Notes: generated by a model not told the origin, from the letters alone. A stretch of DNA of 64,000 nucleotides from Porphyrobacter sp. (GCA_016125555.1 WGLN01000001.1:328255-392254); one strand, 5' to 3'. Positions 32,636-42,998 are shown, numbered from the stretch's first letter. A program made the numbers and translations.

Positions 32636-33306
32636 CGAACCCGGTCTATCTCGCGCTTGACGTCCCGCAGCTCGATGCGGCCAAGGCGCTGGTCTCCAAG
32701 GTCAAGGCCCATGTCGGCGGGGTCAAGCTGGGGCTGGAGTTCTTCTGCGCCCACGGCGCCCACGGGGTGCACGAGATCGCGCATCTCGGCCTGCCGATCT
32801 TCCTCGACCTGAAGTTCCACGACATCCCCAACACCGTCGCCTCGGCGATGCAGGCGATCCATCTCTACCAGCCCGCGATCGTCACCGTTCACGCCAGCGG
32901 TGGCCGCGCGATGATGGAGGATGCCAAGGCCGCTGCGGCGGAAGGGTGCAAGGTCGTGGCCGTCACCATGCTCACCAGCATGGACGCCAATGATCTCACC
33001 GCCACCGGAGTCTATGGCAGCGCCGAGACGCAGGTCATGCGCCTCGCCGAACTCGCGCACGCCGCGGGGCTCGACGGGATCGTGTGCTCGGGACAGGAAG
33101 TCGGCGCGGTCAGGAAGGCGTGGAAGGACGGCTTTTTCGTCGTCCCCGGTCTGCGCCCCGCAGGCGGCGGCACCGGCGACCAGAAGCGCGTCGTCACCCC
33201 GCGTCAGGCGCGCGACAACGGCGCGAGCGTGCTCGTCATCGGCCGCCCCATCAGCCGCGCGGAAGACCCGGCGGCAGCGGCGCGGGCAATCGAGGCGACG
33301 CTCTAG
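32632..33306 (+). CDS. pyrF: Orotidine 5'-phosphate decarboxylase
   Basis: 224 residues. It makes UMP from OMP. The catalytic Lys-Asp tetrad motif D-L-K-F-H-D-I-P-N-T is present, as is the phosphate-binding end G-R-P-I-S-R-A. G-L-R-P-A-G-G-G-T-G-D-Q is the phosphate loop of this class. It starts with GTG inside the lapA stop. A longer frame upstream covers lapA out of phase and is rejected. Confidence 0.97.
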   Translation: MTNPVYLALDVPQLDAAKALVSKVKAHVGGVKLGLEFFCAHGAHGVHEIAHLGLPIFLDLKFHDIPNTVASAMQAIHLYQPAIVTVHASGGRAMMEDAKAAAAEGCKVVAVTMLTSMDANDLTATGVYGSAETQVMRLAELAHAAGLDGIVCSGQEVGAVRKAWKDGFFVVPGLRPAGGGTGDQKRVVTPRQARDNGASVLVIGRPISRAEDPAAAARAIEATL

Positions 33307-33308
33307 CA

Positions 33309-33665
33309 ATGGCGCGCATCGCGCCCTTCGTGCCTTCGAAGGACCTCGCAACCTCGATCGCTTTCTACGAAGCGCTCGGCTTCACGCGGCAGCATGTCGA
33401 CGAGAGCATCGCGGTGATGGATTACGAAGGCGCGACAATTCTCGTGCAGCCCTATTGGGTCGAGGAGTGGGCGGGCAACTGGATGGCGCAGTTGCAGGTC
33501 GCCAACCTCGACGCGTGGTGGACCCGCGCCGAGGCCGCGCTGGCGGGGCGCTTCGCGCCGGGGGTGATGAAGCCGCCGTCGATGCAGCCGTGGGGCCTGA
33601 GGGTCGCTTTCCTGTCCGATCCTGCCGGTGCCCTATGGCACGTGAGCGGTGAGGACGCGGCATGA
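33309..33665 (+). CDS. VOC-family (glyoxalase/bleomycin-resistance-like) protein
   Basis: 118 residues. It shows the beta-alpha-beta-beta-beta pattern with D-L-A-T-S-I-A-F-Y-E-A-L-G-F-T near the N-terminus and L-S-D-P-A-G-A-L-W-H-V near the C-terminus. The metal triad of true glyoxalase I is not obvious, so it is more likely a bleomycin-resistance-type binding protein. It has a 2-base gap after pyrF and an ATGA overlap with the acetyltransferase gene; the pair looks like an accessory insertion between pyrF and trpF. Confidence 0.85.
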   Translation: MARIAPFVPSKDLATSIAFYEALGFTRQHVDESIAVMDYEGATILVQPYWVEEWAGNWMAQLQVANLDAWWTRAEAALAGRFAPGVMKPPSMQPWGLRVAFLSDPAGALWHVSGEDAA

Positions 33666-34183
33666 ACGAAGCGCCGACGCTGATCATCTGCGCGGCAAGA
33701 CCCGTCGACGCCCCGGCGCTCAAGGACCTGCTCGAAGCCGCATACCGGGGCGATTCGGCGCGGGCCGGCTGGAACCACGAGGCCGACATTCTCGACGACG
33801 AGCGCATCACCCGCGCGGAGCTCGACGCGTTGCTGGCCGATCCGGCGGTGACGGTGCTGACCGCGCGGGACGGCGACACGATGTTCGGCTGCGTCGCGGT
33901 GACGCGCAAGAGCGAGACACTCGCCTATCTCGGGATGCTGTGCGTGCGGCCCGACTTGCAATCGGCAGGGCTCGGGCGCAGGCTGCTCGACGCCGCCGAG
34001 GACCATGCCCGCGCGCTGGGCATCGCGGCGATGGAGATGACCGTGATCGACAGCCGCGACACGCTGATCGCGTGGTACGAGCGGCGCGGTTACGCCCGCA
34101 CCGGTGAGACCCGCCCCTTCCCCGTCCTGCGCGATCCGCCGATCACCTTCGTGGTGCTGGAAAAGCCGCTCGGGCGCGCGTAA
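33662..34183 (+). CDS. GNAT-family N-acetyltransferase
   Basis: 173 residues. The acetyl-CoA binding stretch is V-R-P-D-L-Q-S-A-G-L-G-R-R-L-L (the Q/RxxGxG/A loop). A later S-R-D-T-L-I-A-W-Y-E-R-R-G-Y motif is common to small-molecule acetyltransferases. The substrate is unknown. It overlaps the VOC gene by 4 bases and is followed 10 bases later by trpF, so it belongs to the long operon. Confidence 0.88.
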   Translation: MNEAPTLIICAARPVDAPALKDLLEAAYRGDSARAGWNHEADILDDERITRAELDALLADPAVTVLTARDGDTMFGCVAVTRKSETLAYLGMLCVRPDLQSAGLGRRLLDAAEDHARALGIAAMEMTVIDSRDTLIAWYERRGYARTGETRPFPVLRDPPITFVVLEKPLGRA

Positions 34184-34193
34184 GGGCGCGCAA

Positions 34194-34823
34194 ATGGCCA
34201 CGCTCGTGAAAATCTGCGGGATTTCGACGCCCGCAACCCTCGCCGCGGCGGTGGGCGCGGGTGCGAGCCATGTCGGTTTTGTCCACTTCGCCAAGAGCCC
34301 GCGGCACCTGTCGCTGGCGGATGCAGCGATGCTGCGGCGGCAACTGCCCGCCCGCGTCAAGGCGGTGCTGCTGGTGGTGAACCCCGCGCCCGAAGTGCTC
34401 GCCGAAGCGATACGCAGCGTCGCGCCCGATGTGGTGCAGTTCCACGGGGCCGAGACCCCCGAGGCTCTCGCCCGCTTCCGCGCCGAGACCGGCATCGAGG
34501 CATGGCGCGCACTGGCGGTTCGCGATGCGCAGAGCCTTGCCGGGATTGCCGCTTTCCGGGGCGCAGCGGACCGCGTGCTGCTCGACGCGCCCGCCTCGGC
34601 GCTCCCGGGCGGCAACGGCACGGCCTTCGACTGGAGCCTCGTCGCCGGATGGCAGGCGCCGCTTGCCTGGGGCCTTGCCGGCGGGCTCACCCCCGCCAAC
34701 GTGGCCGAGGCGATCCGGCTGACGGGCGCGCCGCTGGTGGATACATCCTCGGGGGTCGAGCGTTCCCCCGGTATCAAGGACGTGGACAAGATCGCGGCCT
34801 TCTGCAAAGCGGCACGATTATGA
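34194..34823 (+). CDS. trpF: Phosphoribosylanthranilate isomerase
   Basis: 209 residues. A TIM barrel catalysing the Amadori rearrangement in tryptophan synthesis. The catalytic cysteine is in V-K-I-C-G-I and the aspartate in L-L-D-A-P-A. The phosphate site is [12 protein letters not shown] and V-D-T-S-S-G-V-E. Its stop overlaps the trpB ATG (ATGA). Confidence 0.97.
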   Translation: MATLVKICGISTPATLAAAVGAGASHVGFVHFAKSPRHLSLADAAMLRRQLPARVKAVLLVVNPAPEVLAEAIRSVAPDVVQFHGAETPEALARFRAETGIEAWRALAVRDAQSLAGIAAFRGAADRVLLDAPASALPGGNGTAFDWSLVAGWQAPLAWGLAGGLTPANVAEAIRLTGAPLVDTSSGVERSPGIKDVDKIAAFCKAARL

Positions 34824-36031
34824 ACTCTCCCAATTCCTTCCGCACCCAACCGGACGAACGCGGCCACTTCGGCCAGTTCGGCGGGCGCTATGTCGCCGAG
34901 ACGCTGATGCCCTTGGTGCTCGATCTCGAGCGCGAATACAGGAAGGCGCAGGCCGATCCGGCGTTTCAGGCCGAGTTCGACGACCTGCTGGAACACTATG
35001 TCGGCCGCCCCTCGCCGCTCTATTTCGCGCCGCGCCTGACCGAGGAGTTGGGCGGCGCGCAGGTGTGGTTCAAGCGCGACGAGCTCAATCACACCGGCGC
35101 GCACAAGATCAACAATTGCATCGGCCAGATCCTGCTGGCGATCCGCATGGGCAAGACCCGCATCATCGCCGAGACCGGCGCGGGCCAGCATGGCGTGGCG
35201 ACCGCGACGGTCTGCGCGCGCTTCGGCCTGCCTTGCGTGATCTACATGGGCGCCGAGGACGTGAAGCGGCAGTCGCCCAACGTGTTCCGCATGAAGCTGC
35301 TGGGGGCCGAGGTGATCCCCGTCACCAGCGGCGGGGCGACGCTCAAGGACGCGATGAACGAGGGCCTGCGCGACTGGGTCGCGAATGTCCACGACACCTT
35401 CTACATCATCGGCACCGCGGCAGGCCCGCACCCCTACCCCGAGATGGTCCGCAACTTCCAGAGCGTGATCGGCAAGGAAGCCCGCGCGCAGATGCTCGCG
35501 CGCACGGGCCGCCTGCCCGACCTGCTGGTCGCGGCGATCGGCGGCGGATCGAACGCGCTGGGGCTGTTCCATCCCTTTCTCGATGATCCGGGCGTGAAGA
35601 TGCTCGGCGTGGAAGCGGCGGGCCACGGGCTCGACGGTGACGAACACGCCGCGAGCCTGCTCGGCGGCTCGCCCGGCGTGCTCCACGGCAACCGCACCTA
35701 CCTGCTGCAGGACGAGGACGGCCAGATCACCGAGGGCCACTCGATCAGCGCGGGGCTCGACTACCCCGGCATCGGGCCGGAGCACGCGTGGCTGAAGGAA
35801 AGCGGCCGCGTCGATTACACCGCCGTCACCGACGCGGAGGCGCTCGACGCCTTCCAGCTGCTCTGCGCGACCGAGGGCATCATCCCGGCTCTTGAGCCCT
35901 CGCATGCCATCGCCGCGGTGAAGAAGGTCGCGCCGACCATGCCCAAGGACAGCATCATCCTCGCCAACCTGTGCGGGCGCGGCGACAAGGACATCTTCAC
36001 CGTGGCGGAGCGTCTGGGGGTGGAGCTTTGA
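34820..36031 (+). CDS. trpB: Tryptophan synthase beta subunit
   Basis: 403 residues. This PLP enzyme joins indole and serine. PLP lysine: H-T-G-A-H-K-I-N-N. Catalytic E-T-G-A-G-Q-H-G-V. Phosphate-binding G-G-G-S-N-A. The COMM-domain and C-terminal G-R-G-D-K-D segments are intact. It overlaps trpF upstream. The small membrane gene separates it from trpA, although TrpA and TrpB act as a channelled complex and their genes are normally adjacent. Confidence 0.98.
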   Translation: MNSPNSFRTQPDERGHFGQFGGRYVAETLMPLVLDLEREYRKAQADPAFQAEFDDLLEHYVGRPSPLYFAPRLTEELGGAQVWFKRDELNHTGAHKINNCIGQILLAIRMGKTRIIAETGAGQHGVATATVCARFGLPCVIYMGAEDVKRQSPNVFRMKLLGAEVIPVTSGGATLKDAMNEGLRDWVANVHDTFYIIGTAAGPHPYPEMVRNFQSVIGKEARAQMLARTGRLPDLLVAAIGGGSNALGLFHPFLDDPGVKMLGVEAAGHGLDGDEHAASLLGGSPGVLHGNRTYLLQDEDGQITEGHSISAGLDYPGIGPEHAWLKESGRVDYTAVTDAEALDAFQLLCATEGIIPALEPSHAIAAVKKVAPTMPKDSIILANLCGRGDKDIFTVAERLGVEL

Positions 36032-36081
36032 CCGGAGGCGAGAAGCGATATCTACAGGATCAGCTCGTCGGCTGGAGGCGC

Positions 36082-36273
36082 ATGGATGCGTGGGAAGCGA
36101 CGCAGCAGTTCTTCGTGGTTCTTGGTCTCGCCATGCTGGCCTCGGTCGGTTGGGATTGGATGGTCCGGGACCTGGTTCGCTATGAGCGCGCGTTTTGGTT
36201 CAGTCTGGTGTTTGCGACCGCCTTCGCTGCCTGTTCCATGATCTTCAAGATTAGGCCTGTTTTCCGAAAATGA
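36082..36273 (+). CDS. Small membrane protein between trpB and trpA, unknown
   Basis: 63 residues from an ATG that has CTGGAGG 4 bases upstream. Two hydrophobic helices (F-F-V-V-L-G-L-A-M-L-A-S-V-G and F-S-L-V-F-A-T-A-F-A-A-C) flank a W-D-W-M-V-R-D loop. Codons are visibly more A/T-ending (ctt, gtt, ggt, ttt, att) than in the neighbouring trp genes, hinting at a different origin. The stop overlaps the trpA ATG (ATGA). A TTG at 36028 overlapping the trpB stop is an alternative start (81 residues). I do not recognise the family. Confidence 0.6.
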   Translation: MDAWEATQQFFVVLGLAMLASVGWDWMVRDLVRYERAFWFSLVFATAFAACSMIFKIRPVFRK

Positions 36274-37064
36274 CCCGCCTCTCCACCACCTTCGCCCAGC
36301 CCCGCCCCGCGCTCGTCTGCTTCATCACCGCAGGCGATGGCGACACTGCGGCCAATCTCGACGCGCTGGTGGAAGCCGGGGCGGACGTGATCGAGCTCGG
36401 CATGCCCTTCACCGATCCGATGGCCGATGGCCCCGCGATCCAGAGCGCCAATCTGCGCTCGCTGGGTGCGGGCACGACCACGGCGGACGTGCTGCGCTAC
36501 GCCACCGACTTCCGCGCCCGGCACCCGCAAGTGCCGCTGGTGCTGATGGGCTATGCCAACCCGATGGTGCGGCGCGGGCCGGAATGGTTCGCCGAGGCCG
36601 CTGCGGCGGCGGGCGTTGACGGCGTGATCTGCGTCGACATTCCGCCCGAGGAGGACGATGCGCTCGGCCCCGCCCTGCGGGCCAAGGGCATCGCCCCGAT
36701 CCGCCTTGCCACCCCCACCACCGACGCCGCACGCCTGCCGCAGGTGCTCGAAGGCTCGCAAGGCTTCCTCTACTACGTCTCGGTCGCCGGGATCACCGGG
36801 AAGCAGCAAGCGCAGATCGAGAGCATCGAGGCCAATGTGGCGCGCATCAAGCAATCCTCCGACCTCCCCGTGGCGGTCGGCTTCGGCGTGCGCACCCCCG
36901 AGCAGGCCGCCGCCATCGCCAAGGTCGCTGACGGCGTGGTGGTGGGCTCGGCCCTCGTCGAAATCTGCGGCGAATATGGCGCCGAGGCGCCGGCCAAGCT
37001 AAGGGAGCTGACTTCGGCCCTCGCAGCGGCGGTGCACGGCGCCCGTCAGGAGCAAGCAGCATGA
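36270..37064 (+). CDS. trpA: Tryptophan synthase alpha subunit
   Basis: 264 residues. A TIM barrel splitting indole-3-glycerol phosphate. The catalytic Glu is in [11 protein letters not shown] and the Asp in I-C-V-D-I-P-P-E-E. Phosphate-binding [10 protein letters not shown] is present. It overlaps the small membrane gene and accD by 4 bases each, so the chain of coupled starts continues. Confidence 0.98.
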   Translation: MTRLSTTFAQPRPALVCFITAGDGDTAANLDALVEAGADVIELGMPFTDPMADGPAIQSANLRSLGAGTTTADVLRYATDFRARHPQVPLVLMGYANPMVRRGPEWFAEAAAAAGVDGVICVDIPPEEDDALGPALRAKGIAPIRLATPTTDAARLPQVLEGSQGFLYYVSVAGITGKQQAQIESIEANVARIKQSSDLPVAVGFGVRTPEQAAAIAKVADGVVVGSALVEICGEYGAEAPAKLRELTSALAAAVHGARQEQAA

Positions 37065-37912
37065 ACTGGTTCACCCGCGTCCGCAATTCACTGGGCTTCT
37101 CGGCCGACAAGAAGACCACCGAGAAGGACCTGTGGATCAAGTGCCCGTCCTGCCAGGAAATGCTTTTCGTGCAGGAATACGAGGACAACCTCTCGGTCTG
37201 CCCGAAATGCGAGCATCACGGCCGTATCGGTGCCGATGCGCGGCTGGCGATGCTGCTCGATCCCGGCTTCGAGGTGCTGCCGCTGCCCAAGGTGACCGAG
37301 GACCCGCTGCAGTTCCGCGACACCAAGAAATACACCGATCGCCTCAAGGCCGCGCGCGCCTCCAACCCGCACGATGACGCCTTCGTGGTCGGATCGGGCA
37401 GCATCGACACGCGCCCTGCCGTGGTGGGCGTGCAGGATTTCGGCTTCATGGGCGGCTCGATGGGCATGGCCGTGGGGCAGGCCTTCTGCGACGGTGCGCA
37501 AAAGGCATTGGACCGCCGCTGCGCCTATGTGGTGGTGACCGCCGCTGGCGGCGCGCGGATGCAGGAGGGCATTCTGAGTCTCATGCAGATGCCGCGCGCG
37601 ACGGTGATGACGCGGCGGCTGAAGAACGCAGGCCTGCCCTACATTGTCGTCCTCACCGATCCGACCACCGGCGGGGTGACCGCGAGCTATGCCATGCTCG
37701 GCGATATCCACATCGCCGAGCCGGGTGCGCTGATCGGCTTTGCCGGCCAGCGCGTGATCCAGGACACGATCCGCGAACAGCTCCCCGAAGGCTTCCAGCG
37801 CGCCGAATATCTCCACAAGCACGGCATGGTCGACATGGTCGTGCCGCGCCGCGAGCTGAAGGGGCGGCTGGCGCAGGTGCTGGATTATCTGCAACCCGTG
37901 AAGGCGGCGTAA
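37061..37912 (+). CDS. accD: Acetyl-CoA carboxylase carboxyltransferase subunit beta
   Basis: 283 residues. With AccA it moves carboxyl from biotin to acetyl-CoA, the first step of fatty-acid synthesis. The N-terminal zinc ribbon C-P-S-C ... C-P-K-C lies at about residues 28-50. The crotonase-fold core has G-G-A-R-M-Q-E-G and [10 protein letters not shown]. The trp-accD-folC linkage is conserved in many proteobacteria. Confidence 0.97.
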   Translation: MNWFTRVRNSLGFSADKKTTEKDLWIKCPSCQEMLFVQEYEDNLSVCPKCEHHGRIGADARLAMLLDPGFEVLPLPKVTEDPLQFRDTKKYTDRLKAARASNPHDDAFVVGSGSIDTRPAVVGVQDFGFMGGSMGMAVGQAFCDGAQKALDRRCAYVVVTAAGGARMQEGILSLMQMPRATVMTRRLKNAGLPYIVVLTDPTTGGVTASYAMLGDIHIAEPGALIGFAGQRVIQDTIREQLPEGFQRAEYLHKHGMVDMVVPRRELKGRLAQVLDYLQPVKAA

Positions 37913-37925
37913 CCCGCAACCTGCC

Positions 37926-39266
37926 GTGAAGCCGCTCGACTTCGGCCGCTCGGACGACCCGCGCGTTCAGGCGCAGCTCGACCGGCTGAGCGCGCTGAGC
38001 GTGCCGCAAGGGCGCTTGGGCCTCGCCACCATCCGGGCGCTGCTGGATCGCCTCGGCAATCCGCACCGCCAGCTGCCGCCGGTGTTCCATGTCGCGGGGA
38101 CCAACGGCAAGGGATCGACCTGCGCCTTCCTGCGCGCTTGCCTTGAGGCGCAAGGCTATCGCGTCCACGTCACCACCAGCCCCCACCTGGTGCGCTACAA
38201 CGAGCGTATCCGGCTGGCCGGTGAACTGATCTGCGATGCGATGCTGGCCGAGGTGCTGGCGGAGGTCCTGAATGCCGGAGAGGACCTCGGCCCCAGTTTC
38301 TTCGAAGTCACCATCGCCGCCGCCTTTCTCGCTTTCAGCCGCGTCCCCGCCGACGCCTGCGTGGTCGAAGTCGGGATGGGCGGGCGGTTTGACGCAACCA
38401 ATGTGCTTGAGCCTGAGGCGCTGGCGGCCTGCGGGATCGCCGCGCTCGGCCTTGACCACGAACGCTTCCTGCTCGCACCCGAGGAGGGCGTGCCAACCGA
38501 GCCGATGGCGCGGATCGCCTTCGAGAAGGCGGGGATTGCGAAGCTGGTCGTGCCGCTGGTGACGATGGGGGAACGCTATCCCCCCGAAGCGCAGGCGGCA
38601 ATCCGGGCTGTGGCCGAAAAGGCAGGTGCGTTGCTATTCCCGCTGGGCGCAGGAGATGCTGGCGGGGACTGGTATTGCGACGATTATAACGCCGGGCAGG
38701 GATTCTTGTTCTATCGCGAAAAATACTGGGAGGAGTTTAGTCTCCCCGCCCCCACCCTCATCGGAGAGCATCAGTACGAAAATGCCGGTTTGGCAATCGC
38801 GATGCTTAGACGCCAAACGCGTTGCCCCGTCTCAGAGGAGGCAATGGGAAAAGGGATCCGCGCCGCCCGCTGGCCCGCGCGGATGCAGCGCCTCGGCCCC
38901 GGCCCGCTGACAGCGCTCGCCCCCGACCAGGCCGTGTGGCTCGACGGTGGTCACAATCCGAGCGCGGGGGCTGCGATTGCGGCGCACTTCGGCGGCCCGC
39001 TCCATCTCATCATCGGCATGATCGAGGGCAAGGACCCGCGCGCGATCATCGACCCGCTAGCGGGCCGCATCCGCTCGCTAACGGCGGTGCCTGTTCCGAG
39101 CCACGATTGCCACCCGGCGAGCGCCTTCGGACCCGATGCGCGTGCCGCCGCCGATGTCGAGGCCGCGCTGCTCAATATTCCGGGCGACGATTACCCCATC
39201 CTCATCGCCGGCTCGCTCTATCTCGCGGGCGAGGTGCTCAGGCTCAACGACGAGCTGCCGGACTGA
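37926..39266 (+). CDS. folC: Bifunctional dihydrofolate synthase / folylpolyglutamate synthase
   Basis: 446 residues of the Mur-ligase superfamily. The ATP P-loop is V-A-G-T-N-G-K-G-S-T. The folate region has T-S-P-H-L-V-R-Y-N-E-R-I. The C-terminal domain contains D-G-G-H-N-P. A GTG start 13 bases after accD gives the usual N-terminus. The stretch encoded at about 38640-38860 uses unusually A/T-rich codons (gat tat aac, ttt agt, ctt aga) compared with the rest of the gene. It ends 23 bases inside the convergent HTH gene. Confidence 0.95.
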   Translation: MKPLDFGRSDDPRVQAQLDRLSALSVPQGRLGLATIRALLDRLGNPHRQLPPVFHVAGTNGKGSTCAFLRACLEAQGYRVHVTTSPHLVRYNERIRLAGELICDAMLAEVLAEVLNAGEDLGPSFFEVTIAAAFLAFSRVPADACVVEVGMGGRFDATNVLEPEALAACGIAALGLDHERFLLAPEEGVPTEPMARIAFEKAGIAKLVVPLVTMGERYPPEAQAAIRAVAEKAGALLFPLGAGDAGGDWYCDDYNAGQGFLFYREKYWEEFSLPAPTLIGEHQYENAGLAIAMLRRQTRCPVSEEAMGKGIRAARWPARMQRLGPGPLTALAPDQAVWLDGGHNPSAGAAIAAHFGGPLHLIIGMIEGKDPRAIIDPLAGRIRSLTAVPVPSHDCHPASAFGPDARAAADVEAALLNIPGDDYPILIAGSLYLAGEVLRLNDELPD

Positions 39267-40002
39267 CCCTTTCGAGAAAGACGGTGACGGTGCCCGCACC
39301 CTTGTCGCCGTCGACGAAGCGGAAGTCGAAGGCCTCCGCGCGGCCCAGCCCGTCCTCGGCCAGCGATGCGACGAAGGCCTTGTCGCTCACCGCCCGGATC
39401 GCGCGGCTGCGGTCTTCGGCCGCGACCGCCGCGTTGACCTCGCACAGGCTGGTCCGGCAGCGCACCATGACGATTCCCACCCCCTCGCGCGCGGCGAAGC
39501 GGCGGGAGAGTTCGGCTTGGGTGGCTTCCGCCCAGCGCGGGTCGGCCGGCTCGGCCTCGAGCGCCTTGCGCAACTCCGCCCCCGGCCCGGCAAGCGGCGG
39601 GAGCGCGGCGTCGGCGGGCGGCGCGGCAGGGGCGGACAGATAGGCGGCGGCGGCAAGCGCGCCGCCAAACAGGGCAAGGGCTGACATTAGGACGATCCTC
39701 CTTCGGGTCCAGCGACGCGGCCCTTTTGCCGCGCCGTCGCCCCCGGTCTCCGCTTCCGCAGCGGGGGAGGAAACCCCGGGAAAATCGTCACAGGTTTCTT
39801 GTAGGAAGAGTTGCCGCGCGAGATCGCGGCTGCTGGTCGCCCCGGTCTTGCGGCGCGCGCTGCGCAGCCGCTCGTTGATCGCGGCCTCGCTCGCGCCGAG
39901 CTGCGCCGCGGCGGTCTTGATGGTGTGTCCCTCGGCGAGCAGGCGCAGCGCCTCGCGCTCCTTGTCGGTGAGGCTCTCCGCTGCGCCGGGAGGGAGCGCC
40001 AC
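39244..40002 (-). CDS. Membrane-anchored LuxR-type HTH protein
   Basis: 252 residues. The N-terminal GerE-like helix-turn-helix ([18 protein letters not shown] and A-I-N-E-R-L) lies at about 10-65. A polar linker follows, then one membrane helix ([17 protein letters not shown], about 105-122). The C-terminal ~120-residue domain, presumably periplasmic, holds one [10 protein letters not shown] motif with two Cys. This plan resembles one-component membrane-bound regulators. GTG start 5 bases past the permease stop. Target genes are unknown. Confidence 0.82.
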   Translation of the reverse strand: MALPPGAAESLTDKEREALRLLAEGHTIKTAAAQLGASEAAINERLRSARRKTGATSSRDLARQLFLQETCDDFPGVSSPAAEAETGGDGAAKGPRRWTRRRIVLMSALALFGGALAAAAYLSAPAAPPADAALPPLAGPGAELRKALEAEPADPRWAEATQAELSRRFAAREGVGIVMVRCRTSLCEVNAAVAAEDRSRAIRAVSDKAFVASLAEDGLGRAEAFDFRFVDGDKGAGTVTVFLERVSPAARR

Positions 40003-40007
40003 GCGCG

Positions 40008-41720
40008 CTACTCCGCGGGTGCGGCCTCGGGGGCCACCACCCCGGCGGCGCTCCCGGCGCGCGCCTGCCGCACCCACTCGGCGATGCACAGCAGCACGGC
40101 ACCGAAGCCGATCAGCGTGGTCAGCACGAACACGTCGTAGTAGCCGCGGTTCTCGATCATCTCGCCCAGCGCCCCGCGCCCGAGCGTGCCCACCAGCAGC
40201 GTCAGCGACGAGAGCAGCGCGTACTGCACCGCGCTGTACTGCTTCGAAACGATCGAGGAGAGCCACGCCACATAGGCCGCCCCGGCGATGCCGATCGCGA
40301 GGTTTTCGAACATGACGGTGAAGGTCAGCTTGGCGAGCGCCGGGCTGCCGATCACCGGCACCTGCATGATCAGCGTGGTGAAGCCGACCGCATCGCTCGC
40401 CGCCTGCATTCGTGCCCCCCCGATCGCAAGGTCGGCGTAGAGCAGGTTGGTGAGCGCGGCGAGCAATCCGCCCAATGTCAGGGTCGCCATGCGCCCCAGT
40501 ACGGTCAACAGGTAACCGCCCAGCGCGAGCCCGGCGATGATCGCGCCGACCCCGAAGAACTTCGAGGCGAAGGCGACCTCGTCATTCGTGTAGTGAAGTT
40601 CGCCGAGGTAGAAGGGATAGGCGAAGGTGCCCCAGATCGCGTCGCAGATGCGATAGGTCAGCACCAGCGCGAGGATCAGCACGAGGCTCCAGCCGATCCG
40701 TCCGACGAACTCGACCAGCGGAAGCACCAGCGCGCGGTAGAGGTGATCCATGGCGAAGCCCGCCCCGCGCGCGGGCGGGGCATCCTCGGCGAGCAGATTG
40801 CGGCCTGCGCGTTTCTGCCCTGCGAGCCAACCGGCGACCAACGCGGGCAGCACCACGGTGGCGATGATGATCCACGGGCCCCAGGTGAGCGTGAATTCGG
40901 TCGGGTTGGGCCGCTCTTCGGGCGGGAAGGCGAGCGACATGACCATGAAGGTGAGCACCACGCCGATTGCACCGGCCCACAGCAGGCCGACCAGGCCGAG
41001 CGCCCGCGCACGCACTTCGGGGCGCAGTTCGCCCGCCTGGCGCAGCGCCAGCAATTGTGCATCGGCGGTTGCCCCCCGCCCATCGTGCGCACCGCTATCC
41101 GGCGCGAACAGGCCGAACACGCCGATGCCGAGCAGGATCGCGCCCATCAGCGCGTAGGTTTCCGGCCAGCCGATCCGCGCCGCGATAATCAGACCGAAGG
41201 CCCCGCCCACCAGCGCTGCGAGGCGGTAGCCCATCTGGTAGACGGTCGAGAGGATGTCGAGCGTCGCCTTCTCGTCGGCGACGTCGATGCGCCAGGCGTT
41301 GATCGCGATGTCCTGCGTGGCGCTGGCAAAGGCGCCGATGCCGGCGAGCAGCGAGAACCAGCCGAGCTGGCTCACCGGATTAAGCAGGCTGAGGGTGACG
41401 AGAATCGCGCCGAGCAGCAATTGTGCGGGCACGATCCATTGCTTGCGCCGCCCGAGCCGCGCGAACCCTGCGATGTTGACCTTGTCGATCAGCGGCGACC
41501 ACAGGAACTGGAAGGCATAGGCGAGCCCGATCAGCGAGAACACGCCCATCGTCTCGAGGTCGACCTTCGCCTCGGACAGCCAGGCGTAGAGCGTGCCGAG
41601 GAACAGCGAGAACGGCAAGCCACTGGCGAAGCCGAACAGCGCCGTGTAGCCGGTCTTGCGCTGGCCCATGGCCCGCAAGACCGCGCCCCAGCCGGGCTTG
41701 GCGGTTTGCGCCTCAGCCAT
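40008..41720 (-). CDS. AmpG-like MFS permease
   Basis: 570 residues with about 14 hydrophobic helices. The first segment [16 protein letters not shown] and the [12 protein letters not shown] loop are hallmarks of AmpG-type muropeptide permeases and acetyl-CoA transporter-like relatives. It probably imports GlcNAc-anhydroMurNAc peptides for cell-wall recycling, but no ampD or nagZ is nearby, so the substrate is not certain. It is followed at 5 bases by the HTH membrane protein, which may regulate it or be regulated with it. Confidence 0.86.
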   Translation of the reverse strand: MAEAQTAKPGWGAVLRAMGQRKTGYTALFGFASGLPFSLFLGTLYAWLSEAKVDLETMGVFSLIGLAYAFQFLWSPLIDKVNIAGFARLGRRKQWIVPAQLLLGAILVTLSLLNPVSQLGWFSLLAGIGAFASATQDIAINAWRIDVADEKATLDILSTVYQMGYRLAALVGGAFGLIIAARIGWPETYALMGAILLGIGVFGLFAPDSGAHDGRGATADAQLLALRQAGELRPEVRARALGLVGLLWAGAIGVVLTFMVMSLAFPPEERPNPTEFTLTWGPWIIIATVVLPALVAGWLAGQKRAGRNLLAEDAPPARGAGFAMDHLYRALVLPLVEFVGRIGWSLVLILALVLTYRICDAIWGTFAYPFYLGELHYTNDEVAFASKFFGVGAIIAGLALGGYLLTVLGRMATLTLGGLLAALTNLLYADLAIGGARMQAASDAVGFTTLIMQVPVIGSPALAKLTFTVMFENLAIGIAGAAYVAWLSSIVSKQYSAVQYALLSSLTLLVGTLGRGALGEMIENRGYYDVFVLTTLIGFGAVLLCIAEWVRQARAGSAAGVVAPEAAPAE

Positions 41721-41792
41721 GCATATCGATCCTTGTTCTCGGTCCCATTTGCCTGCACCATTACGCAAGGACGAGAGGATGAGCAAAGAGCG

Positions 41793-42953
41793 ATGAACGC
41801 CCCCACAACAGATATGCCCGGTTTGCGCCCCACGCCGGGCCAGCTTGCCCTTGCCGAGGCGATCCGCGGCGGCGAGGGGCGCATGGCGGCGGGTATCGCC
41901 ACGGTCCCGGCGTCGAACTACACCTGCCCCGATCACTTCGCGCGCGAGAAGGCGGCGCTGTTCGACCGCCTGCCGCAGGTGATCGCGCCATCCGCGCTGC
42001 TGCCGGAGCCGGGCATGGCGGTGCCGCACGATGCCACGGGCCGTCCGCTGCTGCTGACCCGCGATGCACAAGGGCAGGCGCATGTCTTCCTCAACGTGTG
42101 CCGGCACCGTGGCACGCGGCTGGTCGAGGGCAGCGAAGTGCAATGCGCCAAGCGGCTGGTGTGCCCCTATCACGCCTGGACCTACCGCCTCGACGGCGGC
42201 CTCATGGCCCTGCCCCGGCCCGAGACCTTCCCCGGCCTCGACAAGGGGGATTACGGCCTCGTCGAGCTGCCCAGCATCGAGGCAGGCGGCCTCATCTGGT
42301 TCGCGCCGCAAGAGGGTGCCGATTTCACCCACGCCCGCAACCTGGGCGAGGATTTCGCCGCCTTCGGCCTGCCGGACGCGCACCTGTTCCGGCGCAAGCT
42401 GCACAGCGTGAAGGGCAACTGGAAGCTTATCATGGATGCCTTCCTTGAAAGCTACCATGTCACCCGGCTGCACGCCGCGACCATCGGCCCCTTCTTCAAG
42501 GACGGGATCACCGCCGGCGATCAGGTTGGCCCGCACCAGCGCAGCGCCGTCGGGCAGCTGGAGGAGATGGAGAGCGTCGATCTCACCGACATGGCCGCGC
42601 TGCGCCGCGTGGTGACCTTCGCCTATCAGCTCCTGCCCGCCACGGTGATCGTCCCCAGCCCGGATTACGTCAACGTCATGGTGCTGATGCCGCAGGCACA
42701 TGACCTGACGCTGGTTGAGGACTTCATGCTGATCCCCGAGGCGCCCGCCACCGACAAGGCGCAGGCGCATTGGGAGCGGAGCTGGAACCTGCTCGACGGC
42801 GGGGTTTTCGCCTCGGAGGACTTCCGCGCGGCCGAACTCGGCCAGCAGGGCCTGTCGAGCGGCGCGGTCGATCACATCACCCTTGGCACGCTCGAGGGCG
42901 GGATCACCCGCTTCGACGAGATCGTCAGCGCGGCGCTGCGGGCCGCCAACTAG
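41793..42953 (+). CDS. Rieske-type aromatic-ring-hydroxylating oxygenase alpha subunit
   Basis: 386 residues. The N-terminal Rieske [2Fe-2S] domain has C-R-H-R-G ... C-P-Y-H-A-W (two Cys, two His). The C-terminal catalytic domain shows the mononuclear iron motif E-S-Y-H-V-T-R-L-H, with a downstream acidic ligand. It resembles carnitine monooxygenase/choline-type and other Rieske monooxygenases of the RHO family. No reductase or beta subunit is adjacent, so it must rely on a general reductase. The substrate is unknown. It is divergent to the AmpG-like gene. Confidence 0.9.
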   Translation: MNAPTTDMPGLRPTPGQLALAEAIRGGEGRMAAGIATVPASNYTCPDHFAREKAALFDRLPQVIAPSALLPEPGMAVPHDATGRPLLLTRDAQGQAHVFLNVCRHRGTRLVEGSEVQCAKRLVCPYHAWTYRLDGGLMALPRPETFPGLDKGDYGLVELPSIEAGGLIWFAPQEGADFTHARNLGEDFAAFGLPDAHLFRRKLHSVKGNWKLIMDAFLESYHVTRLHAATIGPFFKDGITAGDQVGPHQRSAVGQLEEMESVDLTDMAALRRVVTFAYQLLPATVIVPSPDYVNVMVLMPQAHDLTLVEDFMLIPEAPATDKAQAHWERSWNLLDGGVFASEDFRAAELGQQGLSSGAVDHITLGTLEGGITRFDEIVSAALRAAN

Positions 42954-42963
42954 CGCGCGCCCA

Positions 42964-42992
42964 TTGCTAAGGCGCGGGCGGGAACCTAAGGG
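42964..42992 (+). promoter_or_regulatory. Candidate promoter for the pseudouridine synthase and rsmD
   Basis: TTGCTA, 17 bp, TAAGGG, ending 6 bases before the ATG at 42999, so the transcript would be leaderless or nearly so. Confidence 0.5.
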
Positions 42993-42998
42993 CGCACC

